Below are positions 33,397 to 42,003 of a stretch of 64,000 nt of DNA, piece after piece (position 1 is the stretch's first letter; every line of letters begins with the position of its first letter). Below the pieces are notes generated by a model, which was given only the letters and a program-made list of their open reading frames with translations, was not told where the DNA came from and ran no database searches. The position numbers were made by a program, and so were the translations under genes. The DNA lies in the NCBI GenBank assembly GCA_016712265.1, contig JADJRJ010000030.1:496001-560000 (forward strand). Reading direction: 5' to 3'. The stretch comes from Gemmatimonadota bacterium (GTDB taxonomy: Bacteria > Gemmatimonadota > Gemmatimonadetes > Gemmatimonadales > Gemmatimonadaceae).

Positions 33397-34370
33397 CGAC
33401 CACTACCATGCTGGTCTTCTCGCTGATCCTGGTCGCCGTCCTCACGGCCACGGCGACCGCCGTGCGGTCGGTCAGTCGCATTTGGCTGCGGCACTGGGTC
33501 GAACGTCGCCTGAGTGGCGCACCGACTGCCGAGCTGTACCTCGAACGTCCCCAACGGCTCATCCTCGCCGCCACGACCGGGGTCGCGCTGACGGTGTTCC
33601 TGGCCGGGACCCTCATCGCCACCTCCACGGTGGAGCCGTGGGCCCGGGTGCGCCTGACGTTCAGCTACGCCGTCGCGCTGCTCGTCCTCGGCCAGCTCCT
33701 GCCACGCGCCGTGGCGCGGCGCTGGCCGTCCGCGCTGATCCCACCCCTGATCCCGATCGTCCGCCTGCTGGAGTACCTCCTCCTGCCACTCCTCGCCTTG
33801 GTACGACGCCTGACCGGGGAGGCCAGACGGGACGCCGGTGACGTGCGAACCGACGACGAGGCGCTGGGCGAGTTGCTTCGCGAAGGGGAGCTCGAGGGGG
33901 TTGGTGAGCACACGGAGATTGCGATCATCGAAGGGGTTGTCCATTTCGGCGAGCGCAGCGTGGGCGAAGTGATGACGCCACGCAAGGACATCTTTGCGGT
34001 CGACAGTGCGCTCGACACGGCTGCCCTCGGCCGCCAGCTCGCACAGGGTGGATTCAGCCGGGTGCCTGTCTACACGGGCACCCTCGACCAGGTGGCCGGC
34101 TTCGTCCACGCGTTTGACGTGATCCAGGCGGTCGATGAGGCGCCGACCCTGCGACGGGTTGGTCTGGCGACTCCGTCGGGGCGCTGCAACGACCTGTTGT
34201 TCCGCATGCTTCGGGAGCGGCAGCACCTGGCCATCGTCCAGGGGCCAGCGGGGGAGACCCTTGGCCTGGTCACCCTGGAGGACCTGCTGGAGGAACTCGT
34301 GGGGGAGATTCGCGACGAACACGACGAACCGGAGCCGGTGCACCGGCCCGACGGAGGGGCCACGGCGTGA
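33393..34370 (+). CDS. Second CBS-pair membrane protein, CorC domain missing
   Basis: 325 residues. Hydrophobic spans near residues 5-25, 55-75 and 85-125 are followed by a CBS pair: VGEVMTPRKDIFAVDS and QHLAIVQGPAGETLGLVTLEDLLEELVGEIRDEHDE. It resembles the preceding protein but ends right after the CBS pair, so it is a shorter paralog and might form a heteromer with it. It is coupled to the gene upstream (ATGA) and to meaB downstream (GTGA). Confidence 0.83.
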   Translation: MTTTTMLVFSLILVAVLTATATAVRSVSRIWLRHWVERRLSGAPTAELYLERPQRLILAATTGVALTVFLAGTLIATSTVEPWARVRLTFSYAVALLVLGQLLPRAVARRWPSALIPPLIPIVRLLEYLLLPLLALVRRLTGEARRDAGDVRTDDEALGELLREGELEGVGEHTEIAIIEGVVHFGERSVGEVMTPRKDIFAVDSALDTAALGRQLAQGGFSRVPVYTGTLDQVAGFVHAFDVIQAVDEAPTLRRVGLATPSGRCNDLLFRMLRERQHLAIVQGPAGETLGLVTLEDLLEELVGEIRDEHDEPEPVHRPDGGATA

Positions 34371-35431
34371 GCGTGGACCAGCTGCTCCAGGACTTTGACG
34401 CAGGGCGACCGGCGGCCCTCGCCCGCGCCGTCAGCATTGTCGAGAACCAGCGCGGGGGCTACGACACGTTGCTTGCTCGACTGCATTCTCGCGTTGGTCG
34501 CGCCCAACGGATCGGCATCACCGGGCCCCCGGGCGCCGGCAAGAGCACGCTGACGACGCAGCTCGTGTTGGCCTGGCGACGCGCAGGGCTCCGCGTGGGA
34601 GTGGTGGCCGTGGACCCCACGTCACCCTTCACGGGCGGCGCCCTCCTCGGCGATCGCATTCGCATGGAGAGCGTCGCGCTCGATGACGGGGTGTTCATCC
34701 GCTCCCTTGCCACCCGCGGCTCGTTAGGCGGCTTGTCGTCGGCGACGCGGTTGGTGGCGGACGTCCTCGATGCCTTTGGCTTTGATCGCATCCTGTTGGA
34801 GACGGTCGGCGTCGGGCAGAGTGAACTGGACATCGCGCGCGTCGCGGACACCACCGTAGTGGTCCTCGTCCCCGAGTCCGGGGACTCCATCCAGACCCTG
34901 AAGGCGGGGCTGATGGAGATCGCCGACCTGTTCGTCGTGAACAAGGCCGATCGGCCAGGGGCCGATCGGCTGCGCAACGACATCGAGCTGATGCTCGGGA
35001 TGCGCGCGGGCCTCGCGCTCAGGAATGCCCCCGCCCACCATGGAGTCGATCTGGGGGCCATCGCCAATCCGGGGAAGGCCGCCCGCCTCGCCGCTCGGGA
35101 GGCGGCTCCGGAGCGGTGGGTCCCACCCGTCCTTCGGACGGTCGCCGCCAAGGGAGAGGGGGTGGAGGAGTTGACCGACGCCCTGGCTCGACACCAGCAG
35201 TATCTTGAGGCCAGCGGGGAACGGATGACGCGTCGGCTGGCGCGCTGGCGGGAGCAGGTGATCGAGGTGGCGGAACAGCGGATGCGTCGTCGAGTGTGGG
35301 AACATCCCGAGATTCGGGACTTCATCGAGGCCCACCTGCCGCAGGTAGCCTCGGGCGAGACGTCGCCATTTGCAATTGCGGATGAGCTGCTGCGCCGGGC
35401 CGCCGGCGTCCTTTCCACGGTGAAGCCATGA
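34367..35431 (+). CDS. meaB: Methylmalonyl-CoA mutase-associated GTPase MeaB
   Basis: 354 residues from GTG 34367. The P-loop is ITGPPGAGKST (about 51-61), followed by VVAVDPTSPFTGGALLGDRIRM, ETVGVGQSELDIA and VVNKADRPGADR. MeaB guards B12 loading and repair of methylmalonyl-CoA mutase. The stop overlaps the mutase start (ATGA). Confidence 0.95.
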   Translation: MSVDQLLQDFDAGRPAALARAVSIVENQRGGYDTLLARLHSRVGRAQRIGITGPPGAGKSTLTTQLVLAWRRAGLRVGVVAVDPTSPFTGGALLGDRIRMESVALDDGVFIRSLATRGSLGGLSSATRLVADVLDAFGFDRILLETVGVGQSELDIARVADTTVVVLVPESGDSIQTLKAGLMEIADLFVVNKADRPGADRLRNDIELMLGMRAGLALRNAPAHHGVDLGAIANPGKAARLAAREAAPERWVPPVLRTVAAKGEGVEELTDALARHQQYLEASGERMTRRLARWREQVIEVAEQRMRRRVWEHPEIRDFIEAHLPQVASGETSPFAIADELLRRAAGVLSTVKP

Positions 35432-37113
35432 CGTCGATTCAGGAACTGCAGGCCGCTGTGCAAGCACAAGACGCCGAGCTGGCTCGGTTGCGCGCCGAAG
35501 TCGCCGTCTGGCGCGCCCGGTACGACAAGGCAGAGCGCCGCGACCTGGCCTTCACCAACTCGGCGTTCGAGATCGATCCGGTGTACACGGCGCTGGATGC
35601 CAACCCCGTCGGTGCGCCGCTTCCGGGGGCGTACCCGTATACGCGAGGCATTCATCCCACCGGCTACCGCGGACGCCTGTGGACCATGCGCCAGTTTGCG
35701 GGCTTCGGGACCGCGCACGAGACGAATGCGCGATTCAAGTTCCTGCTGGAGAACGGGCAAACCGGGCTCTCCACGGCGTTCGACTTTCCCACCTTGATGG
35801 GCTATGACGCCGACCATCCGCGATCGGAGGGTGAAGTCGGCAAGACCGGCGTGGCGATCTCGAGCCTGTCAGACATGGAGGTCCTCTTCGAGGGGATCCC
35901 GCTCGACCAGGTCTCGACATCGATGACGATCAACGGCCCCGCGGTCATCCTCTTCTGCTTCTACGTCGCAGCGGCCGAGCGGCAGGGCGTGCGGGCCGAC
36001 CAGCTGCGTGGAACGGTCCAGAATGACATCCTCAAGGAGTACATGGCGCAGCACGCCTGGTGTTATCCCATTGAACCGGCGCTGCGACTGATCGTCGACC
36101 TCTTCGAGTGGGGCGCCGAGCACGCGCCGCAGTGGAATACCGTGTCCATCTCGGGCTACCACATTCGCGAAGCCGGCGCGACCGCGGCGCAGGAGCTGGC
36201 CTTCACCCTCGCCAACGGCTTTACGTACGTGGAGCGCGGCATCGCGCGCGGGCTCGACGTGGACGCGTTTGCCCCGCGCCTCTCGTTCTTCTTCGACATC
36301 CACAACGATTTCTTCGAGGAGATCGCCAAGCTTCGCGCCGCGCGCCGCATCTGGGCGCGCCGGATGCGCGTACACTTCGGGGCGAAGGACCCTCGATCGT
36401 GGATGCTCCGGTTCCACTCGCAGACGGCCGGGGTCACCCTGACCGCGCAGCAACCGATGAATAACGTGGTGCGCGTGGCCTACCAGGCGCTGGCCGCCGC
36501 GCTGGGCGGCACGCAGTCACTGCACACCAACTCGATGGACGAAACGCTCGCGCTCCCCACCGAGCAGGCGGTGCAAGTCGCCCTCCGTACCCAGCAGGTG
36601 CTTGCGTACGAGACGGGCGTCCCGAACGTCAGTGACCCGTTAGGCGGGTCATGGTACGTCGAGGCGCTCACCGATCGCCTTGAGCGCGATGCCGAGGCGC
36701 TGTTTGCCCAGATCGAGGAACAAGGCGGGGTGGTGCGAGGCATTGAGCAGGGATGGTTCCAGCGAAAGATCGCCGAGAGCGCCGCGCGTCAGCAGTGGGA
36801 AATCGAGCAGCATCGGCGCGTGATCGTCGGAGTGAATGAGTTCACGACTTCGGATGAGGAGCTGGCGATCCCGGTGCTCAAGGTAGGGGCGCGCGCCGAA
36901 GCCGAACAGCGCGCGCGCATGGCCGAGATGCGGGCGGCGCGGGATCAAGCGCTGGTCGAGGCGCGGCTGCAGGCGCTCACGGACGCGGCGGCGACGACCG
37001 GCAACCTCATCCCCTTCATCCTGGATTGCGCGCGCGCGAACTGCACGCTCTACGAAATCCGGCATGCGATGGAGCTCCAGTTCGGCGCATACCGCGAGCC
37101 GGTGTTCTTCTGA
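35428..37113 (+). CDS. Methylmalonyl-CoA mutase, large (catalytic) subunit
   Basis: 561 residues. YPYTRGIHPTGYRGRLWTMRQFAGFG, TGLSTAFDFPTLMGYDAD, SMTINGPA and YHIREAGATAAQELAFTLANG are mutase motifs, with the substrate TIM barrel complete. There is no B12 domain; that is encoded separately at 38002, the split arrangement known from archaea and some bacteria. Reaction: interconversion of (R)-methylmalonyl-CoA and succinyl-CoA. A Leu-Gly site in DPLGGSW is encoded by one of the CGTTAGGC octamers. Confidence 0.94.
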   Translation: MTSIQELQAAVQAQDAELARLRAEVAVWRARYDKAERRDLAFTNSAFEIDPVYTALDANPVGAPLPGAYPYTRGIHPTGYRGRLWTMRQFAGFGTAHETNARFKFLLENGQTGLSTAFDFPTLMGYDADHPRSEGEVGKTGVAISSLSDMEVLFEGIPLDQVSTSMTINGPAVILFCFYVAAAERQGVRADQLRGTVQNDILKEYMAQHAWCYPIEPALRLIVDLFEWGAEHAPQWNTVSISGYHIREAGATAAQELAFTLANGFTYVERGIARGLDVDAFAPRLSFFFDIHNDFFEEIAKLRAARRIWARRMRVHFGAKDPRSWMLRFHSQTAGVTLTAQQPMNNVVRVAYQALAAALGGTQSLHTNSMDETLALPTEQAVQVALRTQQVLAYETGVPNVSDPLGGSWYVEALTDRLERDAEALFAQIEEQGGVVRGIEQGWFQRKIAESAARQQWEIEQHRRVIVGVNEFTTSDEELAIPVLKVGARAEAEQRARMAEMRAARDQALVEARLQALTDAAATTGNLIPFILDCARANCTLYEIRHAMELQFGAYREPVFF

Positions 37114-37901
37114 TCCGGAAACCTGCACGCGGGGGCCGAACGGCTCCCGCGACCGACGGCGAGTGGTGGACCTCGTACTTTGGCGAGGAGTACCTGCTGG
37201 AGTTCGAGCCCATCTTCAGCCCGGTGGAGGACCGGGTGCAGGTCGCTCGCCTGGTCGAGCTCCTGGGGCTGCCCGCCGGTGCGCGGGTACTGGATTGCCC
37301 GTGCGGTCAGGGGCGCCACACACACCTGCTCGCCGAAGCGGGGTTCCGGGTGGACGGCCTCGACTACTCCCGCGCGCTGCTCCAACGCGCCATCGCGCGT
37401 GGGACCGGGCCAACCCTGCGATACCGTCAGGGCGACATGCGCCGGTTGCCTGCACCGTGGAGTGGCCGGTTCGATGTGGTGCTCAACCTCTTCACCTCGT
37501 TTGGCTTTTTCCTCGACCCCCGCGACGATGTTCGGGTCATCGGCGAGTTTGCCCGGGTGCTCCGTCCGGGCGGTGTCCTTGTCTGGCATGGCGGGAGCCG
37601 CGACGGCGTGATGGCGCGATTCGTGTCCAAGGACTGGTGGACGACCGCAAACGGGACCACGGTGGTACAGGAACGTCGCTTCGACGCGTGGTCGGGGGTT
37701 CTGACGATCACGAGCGCCTTCTCTGGCGGCCCACGCGCCCTCGCCCCCCGGGAGCACCGGATTCGTCTGTACACGGCGACCGAACTATCCCGCCTCCTGA
37801 ATGACGCCGGCCTGGTTGTTGAATTGGCCGAAGACGCGTGGTCTGGGCGGCCGCTGCGGCGGACGTCGAGCGAGATGTTGCTCGTCGCGCGGAAGGCGTG
37901 A
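37026..37901 (+). CDS. Class I SAM-dependent methyltransferase, start uncertain
   Basis: Homology begins near position 37160 with WWTSYFGEEYLLEFEPIF, followed by the SAM loop VLDCPCGQGRHTHLLAEAGF, GLDYSRALLQRA, GDMRRLP and FTSFGFFLDPRDD. This is the small-molecule methyltransferase type; the substrate is unknown. No ATG or GTG lies in frame between the mutase stop and the conserved region. The nearest ordinary start is TTG 37026, which would overlap the mutase by 88 bases. It lies between the two mutase subunit genes. Confidence 0.72.
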   Translation: MRARELHALRNPACDGAPVRRIPRAGVLLIRKPARGGRTAPATDGEWWTSYFGEEYLLEFEPIFSPVEDRVQVARLVELLGLPAGARVLDCPCGQGRHTHLLAEAGFRVDGLDYSRALLQRAIARGTGPTLRYRQGDMRRLPAPWSGRFDVVLNLFTSFGFFLDPRDDVRVIGEFARVLRPGGVLVWHGGSRDGVMARFVSKDWWTTANGTTVVQERRFDAWSGVLTITSAFSGGPRALAPREHRIRLYTATELSRLLNDAGLVVELAEDAWSGRPLRRTSSEMLLVARKA

Positions 37902-38001
37902 CGGTTCGGCTGGCGTCGGCGTCCGCCGATGGTGGTCGGGTCGCGCTGCCCCGGTCTCGTAGCCGCGACTAGTTTTCGTCCCGGAACCCTTTCCCCCGAG
38001 C

Positions 38002-38418
38002 ATGTCGAACCGTCCGATTCGTGTCCTTGTCGCCAAACCCGGGCTCGATGGCCATGACCGCGGCGCCAAGGTCGTCGCGGCCGCCCTGCGCGACGCCGGC
38101 ATGGAGGTCATCTATACCGGCCTGCACCAGACGCCGGAGATGATTGCGACGGCGGCGATCCAGGAGGACGTCGACGTCGTCGGCTTGTCGATCCTGAGTG
38201 GTGCGCACATGACCTTGTTCCCAAGAGTGCGCCAGCTCCTCGTGGAGGCGGGTCGCGCGGAGATCCTCATCACGGGTGGCGGGATCATCCCCAAAGAGGA
38301 TATGGACATCCTGCGTGCGCAGGGGATGGGTGAGCTGTTTGGCCCGGGCACCAGGACCACCGACCTGATCGAATACATCCAGGGCTGGTTCGCGGCACGG
38401 GAGCAGGCATCCACGTGA
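38002..38418 (+). CDS. Methylmalonyl-CoA mutase, B12-binding subunit
   Basis: 138 residues. The cobalamin motif DxHxxG is seen as GLDGHDRG, with SILSGAHMTLFP and ITGGGIIPKEDMD typical of the mutase C-terminal domain. It holds adenosylcobalamin for the large subunit. It follows a 100-base gap that contains TAGTTT at 37970-37975, a possible own -10. It is coupled to the carboxyltransferase gene (GTGA). Confidence 0.93.
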   Translation: MSNRPIRVLVAKPGLDGHDRGAKVVAAALRDAGMEVIYTGLHQTPEMIATAAIQEDVDVVGLSILSGAHMTLFPRVRQLLVEAGRAEILITGGGIIPKEDMDILRAQGMGELFGPGTRTTDLIEYIQGWFAAREQAST

Positions 38419-40064
38419 CATCGCGTTTGCGGTCCCTGAGCGCGGAGCTTCGGCTCCTGGAAGAGCAGCTGCGACTGGGTGGGGGCGAGGACAAGATCGC
38501 GCGCCAGCACAAACAGGGGAAGCTGACCGCGCGGGAACGTATCGCGGGCCTTGTGGACGAGGGAACGCGCTTTCTTGAGGTAGGGTTGCTGGTCGCACAC
38601 GACCAGTACGAGGGCCAGGCGCCCGGCGCCGGGGTGGTCACCGGGCTCGGCGTGGTGAGTGGTCGCGACGTGGTGGTGGTCGCGAACGATGCCACCGTGA
38701 AGGCGGGCTCGTGGTGGCCCGAAACGATCAAGAAGATGCTGCGCGCGCAGGAGATCGCGATGCGGTGTCGCGTGCCGATCATTTACCTGGTCGACTCCGC
38801 CGGGGTGAACCTGCCGTACCAGGGCGGGGTGTTCCCGGGACAATACGGGGCGGCGCGGCTGTTCTACTACAACTCGATCATGCGGCGGTACCTCCGGGTT
38901 CCGCAGATCGCGGCGGTGATGGGGCCGTGTATTGCTGGTGGGGCGTATCTCCCGGCGCTGTCCGACGTGATCCTGATGGTGAAGGGCACGTCGTTCATGG
39001 GACTTGGCGGGCCCAACCTCGTGAAGGGGGCGACGGGCCAGGTGATCGATGGCGAGACGCTTGGCGGCGCGGTCACCCATACGGAAGTCAGCGGGGTGGC
39101 GCACTACGCGGTGGACGACGACGCCGCCTGCCTGGCGAAAATTCGCGATCTGGTGGCCCGGTTGCCGGGGCGGGGGGCCCCCCCCCGGTCTCAAGATAGG
39201 GGCGCGATCGCGCAGGAACACAACCATTCCATTGCAGGTGGTGACCGAATCACCGCACGCGACCTCTACGCGCTGCTTCCCTCGGATCACCGCATGCCCT
39301 ACGACATGCACGAGGTCCTGCGCGCCATCGTGGACGACGGGTCCCTCGACGAATTCCAGGGCAACCTCGCCAAGGAAATGATCTGCGGCGACGCGCGCAT
39401 CCACGGCATCCCCGTCGGCGTCATCGCCAACCAACGCGGCCTCATCAAGGGCCGCGCCGGTGAACGGCCCCGGTTCGGGGGCATCATCTACCCGGAAAGC
39501 GCCGAGAAAACCGCGTTCTTCATCGACCGCTGCGACCGCCAGGGCATTCCCCTGTTGTTCATTCAGGACGTCTCAGGCTTCATGGTCGGTGGCGAAGCCG
39601 AGCACGAGGGAATCATCCGCGCGGGCGCGCGCTTTGTCGAGGCCATGGCCTGCGCGCGCGTGCCCAAGGTTGTCCTCACCGTGAATCACGCCTCGGGCGC
39701 CGGCTACTACGCCATGGCCGGGCAGGGGTTCGATCCCGACTTCATCCTCTCCTGGCCCAGCGGCCGTATGGGCGTCATGGAAGGCGAAGCCGCGATCCAG
39801 GCCGTCCACGGCCCGGCGCTCGAAGCCGCCAAGCGCGCAGGCACCACGCCGGGACCCGAGGTCGTGGCCGCCGTGGACGAGATGCGCGCCGACTACGAAC
39901 ACCAGCTGGACGCCCGCTACGCGGCCGCCCGTGGGTACGTCGACGCCGTGGTGTACCCCGATGAAACCCGCGACGTCCTGGCCCAGGTGCTGCGCGTCAC
40001 TCTGCACAATCCCGGGCCACACATCGGTGCGTTTGTCCTCCCCCCGCAGCCGGAGCCAACTTGA
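38415..40064 (+). CDS. Acyl-CoA carboxylase carboxyltransferase (beta) subunit
   Basis: 549 residues of the crotonase-fold carboxyltransferase. KLTARERIAGLVDEGTRF, YLVDSAGVNLPYQGGVFPGQYG, AVMGPCIAGGAYLPALSD, QDVSGFMVGGEAEHEGIIRAGA and NHASGAGYYAMAGQGFDPDF are visible. The YQGGVFPG loop resembles methylcrotonyl-/geranyl-CoA carboxylases more than propionyl-CoA ones, so the substrate may be a branched enoyl-CoA. No biotin carboxylase subunit is in the window. A G6C9 run at 39172-39186 sits in a weakly conserved linker and is a hotspot for sequence error. Confidence 0.88.
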   Translation: MTSRLRSLSAELRLLEEQLRLGGGEDKIARQHKQGKLTARERIAGLVDEGTRFLEVGLLVAHDQYEGQAPGAGVVTGLGVVSGRDVVVVANDATVKAGSWWPETIKKMLRAQEIAMRCRVPIIYLVDSAGVNLPYQGGVFPGQYGAARLFYYNSIMRRYLRVPQIAAVMGPCIAGGAYLPALSDVILMVKGTSFMGLGGPNLVKGATGQVIDGETLGGAVTHTEVSGVAHYAVDDDAACLAKIRDLVARLPGRGAPPRSQDRGAIAQEHNHSIAGGDRITARDLYALLPSDHRMPYDMHEVLRAIVDDGSLDEFQGNLAKEMICGDARIHGIPVGVIANQRGLIKGRAGERPRFGGIIYPESAEKTAFFIDRCDRQGIPLLFIQDVSGFMVGGEAEHEGIIRAGARFVEAMACARVPKVVLTVNHASGAGYYAMAGQGFDPDFILSWPSGRMGVMEGEAAIQAVHGPALEAAKRAGTTPGPEVVAAVDEMRADYEHQLDARYAAARGYVDAVVYPDETRDVLAQVLRVTLHNPGPHIGAFVLPPQPEPT

Positions 40065-41425
40065 TGAAGGATGTCGTGCGTGTAGCCGCTGGCCAGGGCT
40101 TCTGGGGCGATTGGCTCGCCGCGCCCCGGCGCCAGGTCGAAGGTGGTCCGGTGGACTACCTGATGCTGGACTACCTCGCCGAAGTCACGATGTCCATCCT
40201 GCAGAAGCAGAAGGAACGTGACGCGAAGATGGGGTATGCCCGCGACTTCATCGGCGCCGTCGATTCCGTCCTCGAGGCCGTCGTGCAGCGTGGCGTTCGC
40301 GTGATAGCCAATGCAGGTGGGGTCAATCCCCACGGCTGCGCCGACGCCCTCCTCTCCCTCGCCGACCAGCGTGGGGTTCGTGGTAAGCTGCAGCTCGGCG
40401 TCGTCACCGGGGATGACCTCCTGCCACGCCTCGACGCGCTCATCGCCGCCGGGCACCCGCTCGCCAATATGGACACCGGGGCGCCACTCACCGACGTCCG
40501 CGACCGGGTGCTCTCTGCCAACGCCTACATCGGATCGGAGCCGATCATCGAGGCGCTCGGCCAGGGCGCCAACATCGTGATCACGGGCCGCTCGACCGAC
40601 ACGGCGCTCACCATGGCCCCGCTGCGTTACGAATTCGGCTGGGACGCCCAGGATTGGGATCGACTGGCGGCCGGCATTATCGCCGGCCACATCATCGAAT
40701 GTGGGGCCCAGTGCTCCGGTGGCAATTGCCTCCACGACTGGCAAACCATCCCCGATCTCTGGAACGTCGGATACCCGATCGTCGAGGCCCGGCGCGACGG
40801 CACCTTCGAGGTCGTCAAGCATCCGGGCACCGGCGGACGGATCTCCGTCCCCTCGGTGACCGAGCAGCTGGTCTACGAAATGGGGGATCCCCACAGCTAT
40901 ATCACGCCGGACGTCACGGCAGACTTCACGAGTATTCAGCTGGCGGCCTCGGGCCCGGATCGCGTGCGCGTCTCCGGGATCGTGGGACGGCCCCCGACCG
41001 ACAAGCTCAAGGTCTCGATTGCCTACCGCGCCGGGTTCAAGGCCGTCGGTACCCTGGTCTACGCGTGGCCGGACGCCATGGCCAAGGCGCGGGCAGCCGA
41101 TGACGTCCTGCGCCGACGCTTCGTGATGCTCGGCATGCGCTTTGATGCGATCGTCACCGAGTTCGTCGGGGCGACGTCGACCCACGGCTATCTCGCCGGT
41201 GACGGCCACGAGGCCAACGAGGTGCAGCTGCGCATCGGTGTCCGGTCGCCCGACAAGACTATGGTCGAGAAGTTCACCCGTGAGCTGGCCCCGCTCGTCC
41301 TCAATGGACCGCCGACCGTCACCGGATTTGCCGGCGGCCGTCCCAAGGTCGAGGAAATCGTCGCCTATTGGCCGGCCCTGGTCGACAAGACCGTCGTCAC
41401 CCCGGTCGTGGAGATCCGCTCATGA
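40064..41425 (+). CDS. AtuA-family (DUF1446) acyl-CoA catabolism protein, N-terminal unit
   Basis: 453 residues from ATG 40064. GFWGDWLAAPRRQVEGGPVDYLMLDYLAEVTM, ANAGGVNPHGCADAL, ITGRSTDTALTMAPL, GAQCSGGNCLHDW and THGYLAGDGHEANEVQLRIG are DUF1446 motifs. AtuA is needed for acyclic terpene (citronellol) use in Pseudomonas, but its exact reaction is not settled. Here the protein ends before the C-terminal domain, which is encoded by the next overlapping gene. It follows the carboxyltransferase gene with a TGATG overlap. Confidence 0.85.
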   Translation: MKDVVRVAAGQGFWGDWLAAPRRQVEGGPVDYLMLDYLAEVTMSILQKQKERDAKMGYARDFIGAVDSVLEAVVQRGVRVIANAGGVNPHGCADALLSLADQRGVRGKLQLGVVTGDDLLPRLDALIAAGHPLANMDTGAPLTDVRDRVLSANAYIGSEPIIEALGQGANIVITGRSTDTALTMAPLRYEFGWDAQDWDRLAAGIIAGHIIECGAQCSGGNCLHDWQTIPDLWNVGYPIVEARRDGTFEVVKHPGTGGRISVPSVTEQLVYEMGDPHSYITPDVTADFTSIQLAASGPDRVRVSGIVGRPPTDKLKVSIAYRAGFKAVGTLVYAWPDAMAKARAADDVLRRRFVMLGMRFDAIVTEFVGATSTHGYLAGDGHEANEVQLRIGVRSPDKTMVEKFTRELAPLVLNGPPTVTGFAGGRPKVEEIVAYWPALVDKTVVTPVVEIRS

Positions 41426-41781
41426 AGGTGCGACTGCTGGACCTCGCCCACGCCCGCTCCGGCGACAAGGGAGACACCGCGAACGTCGGCGTGATCGCCC
41501 TCCGGCCGGAATTCTATCCCATCCTGGTCCGCGAACTCACGGTGGAACGCGTCGCCGAGCACTTCCGGGGCATGATCACCGGCCCCGTGCAACGGTACGA
41601 ACTGCCGAACCTCAAGGCCCTGAACTTCCTGCTCCACGGGGCCCTGGACGGCGGCGGCACCCTGTCGCTCAAGACCGACGCCCAGGGCAAGGTGTACTCG
41701 ACAGCCCTCCTGCGCATGGTCCTGGACCTGCCGGCGGCCGAGGTCGCAGCCGTCCATGGTGGCACGGCCCGCGATTCCTGA
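41422..41781 (+). CDS. AtuA C-terminal-domain protein
   Basis: 119 residues from ATG 41422, overlapping the previous stop (ATGA). LLDLAHARSGDKGDTANVGVIAL, RYELPNLKALNFLLHGALDGGGTLSLKTDAQGK is the pattern found at the C-terminus of full-length AtuA proteins. It is most likely the missing part of the split protein, acting as a complex with the upstream product. Confidence 0.82.
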   Translation: MKVRLLDLAHARSGDKGDTANVGVIALRPEFYPILVRELTVERVAEHFRGMITGPVQRYELPNLKALNFLLHGALDGGGTLSLKTDAQGKVYSTALLRMVLDLPAAEVAAVHGGTARDS

Positions 41782-41784
41782 CGA

Positions 41785-41946
41785 ATGTCCCGCCCGACCG
41801 CGATCAAGCTGGCGCTGGCCGGCATCGGCTTGGCGCTGTTTGCCGCCGGCGTCCGGTTTGAGAGTGACCGACTGCGCTGGGCCGCCATCGTCGCGGTCGC
41901 CCTGGCGTTCCTGATGCGCTTCTTCGAACGCGACCGACAGGACTGA
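41785..41946 (+). CDS. Small two-span membrane protein, 53 residues
   Basis: The ATG lies 3 bases after the AtuA C-terminal gene stop and TGA is at 41944-41946. The sequence has a basic start (MSRPTAIK), a hydrophobic span (LALAGIGLALFAAG), a charged turn (RFESDRLR), a second span (WAAIVAVALAFLMRFF) and a charged end (ERDRQD). The helical-hairpin pattern with positive-inside charges supports a real product. No known family recognised. Confidence 0.6.
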   Translation: MSRPTAIKLALAGIGLALFAAGVRFESDRLRWAAIVAVALAFLMRFFERDRQD

Positions 41947-42003
41947 CCTGCGGGACCGAGGAACCGTCGCCGCCGGGAGCACGTGGCCGGTTAGTTTCCG
42001 GGC

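Noticed and set aside
39917..41209. 430-codon minus-strand frame opposite the AtuA gene
   Set aside because: A shadow of a protein with conserved AtuA motifs.
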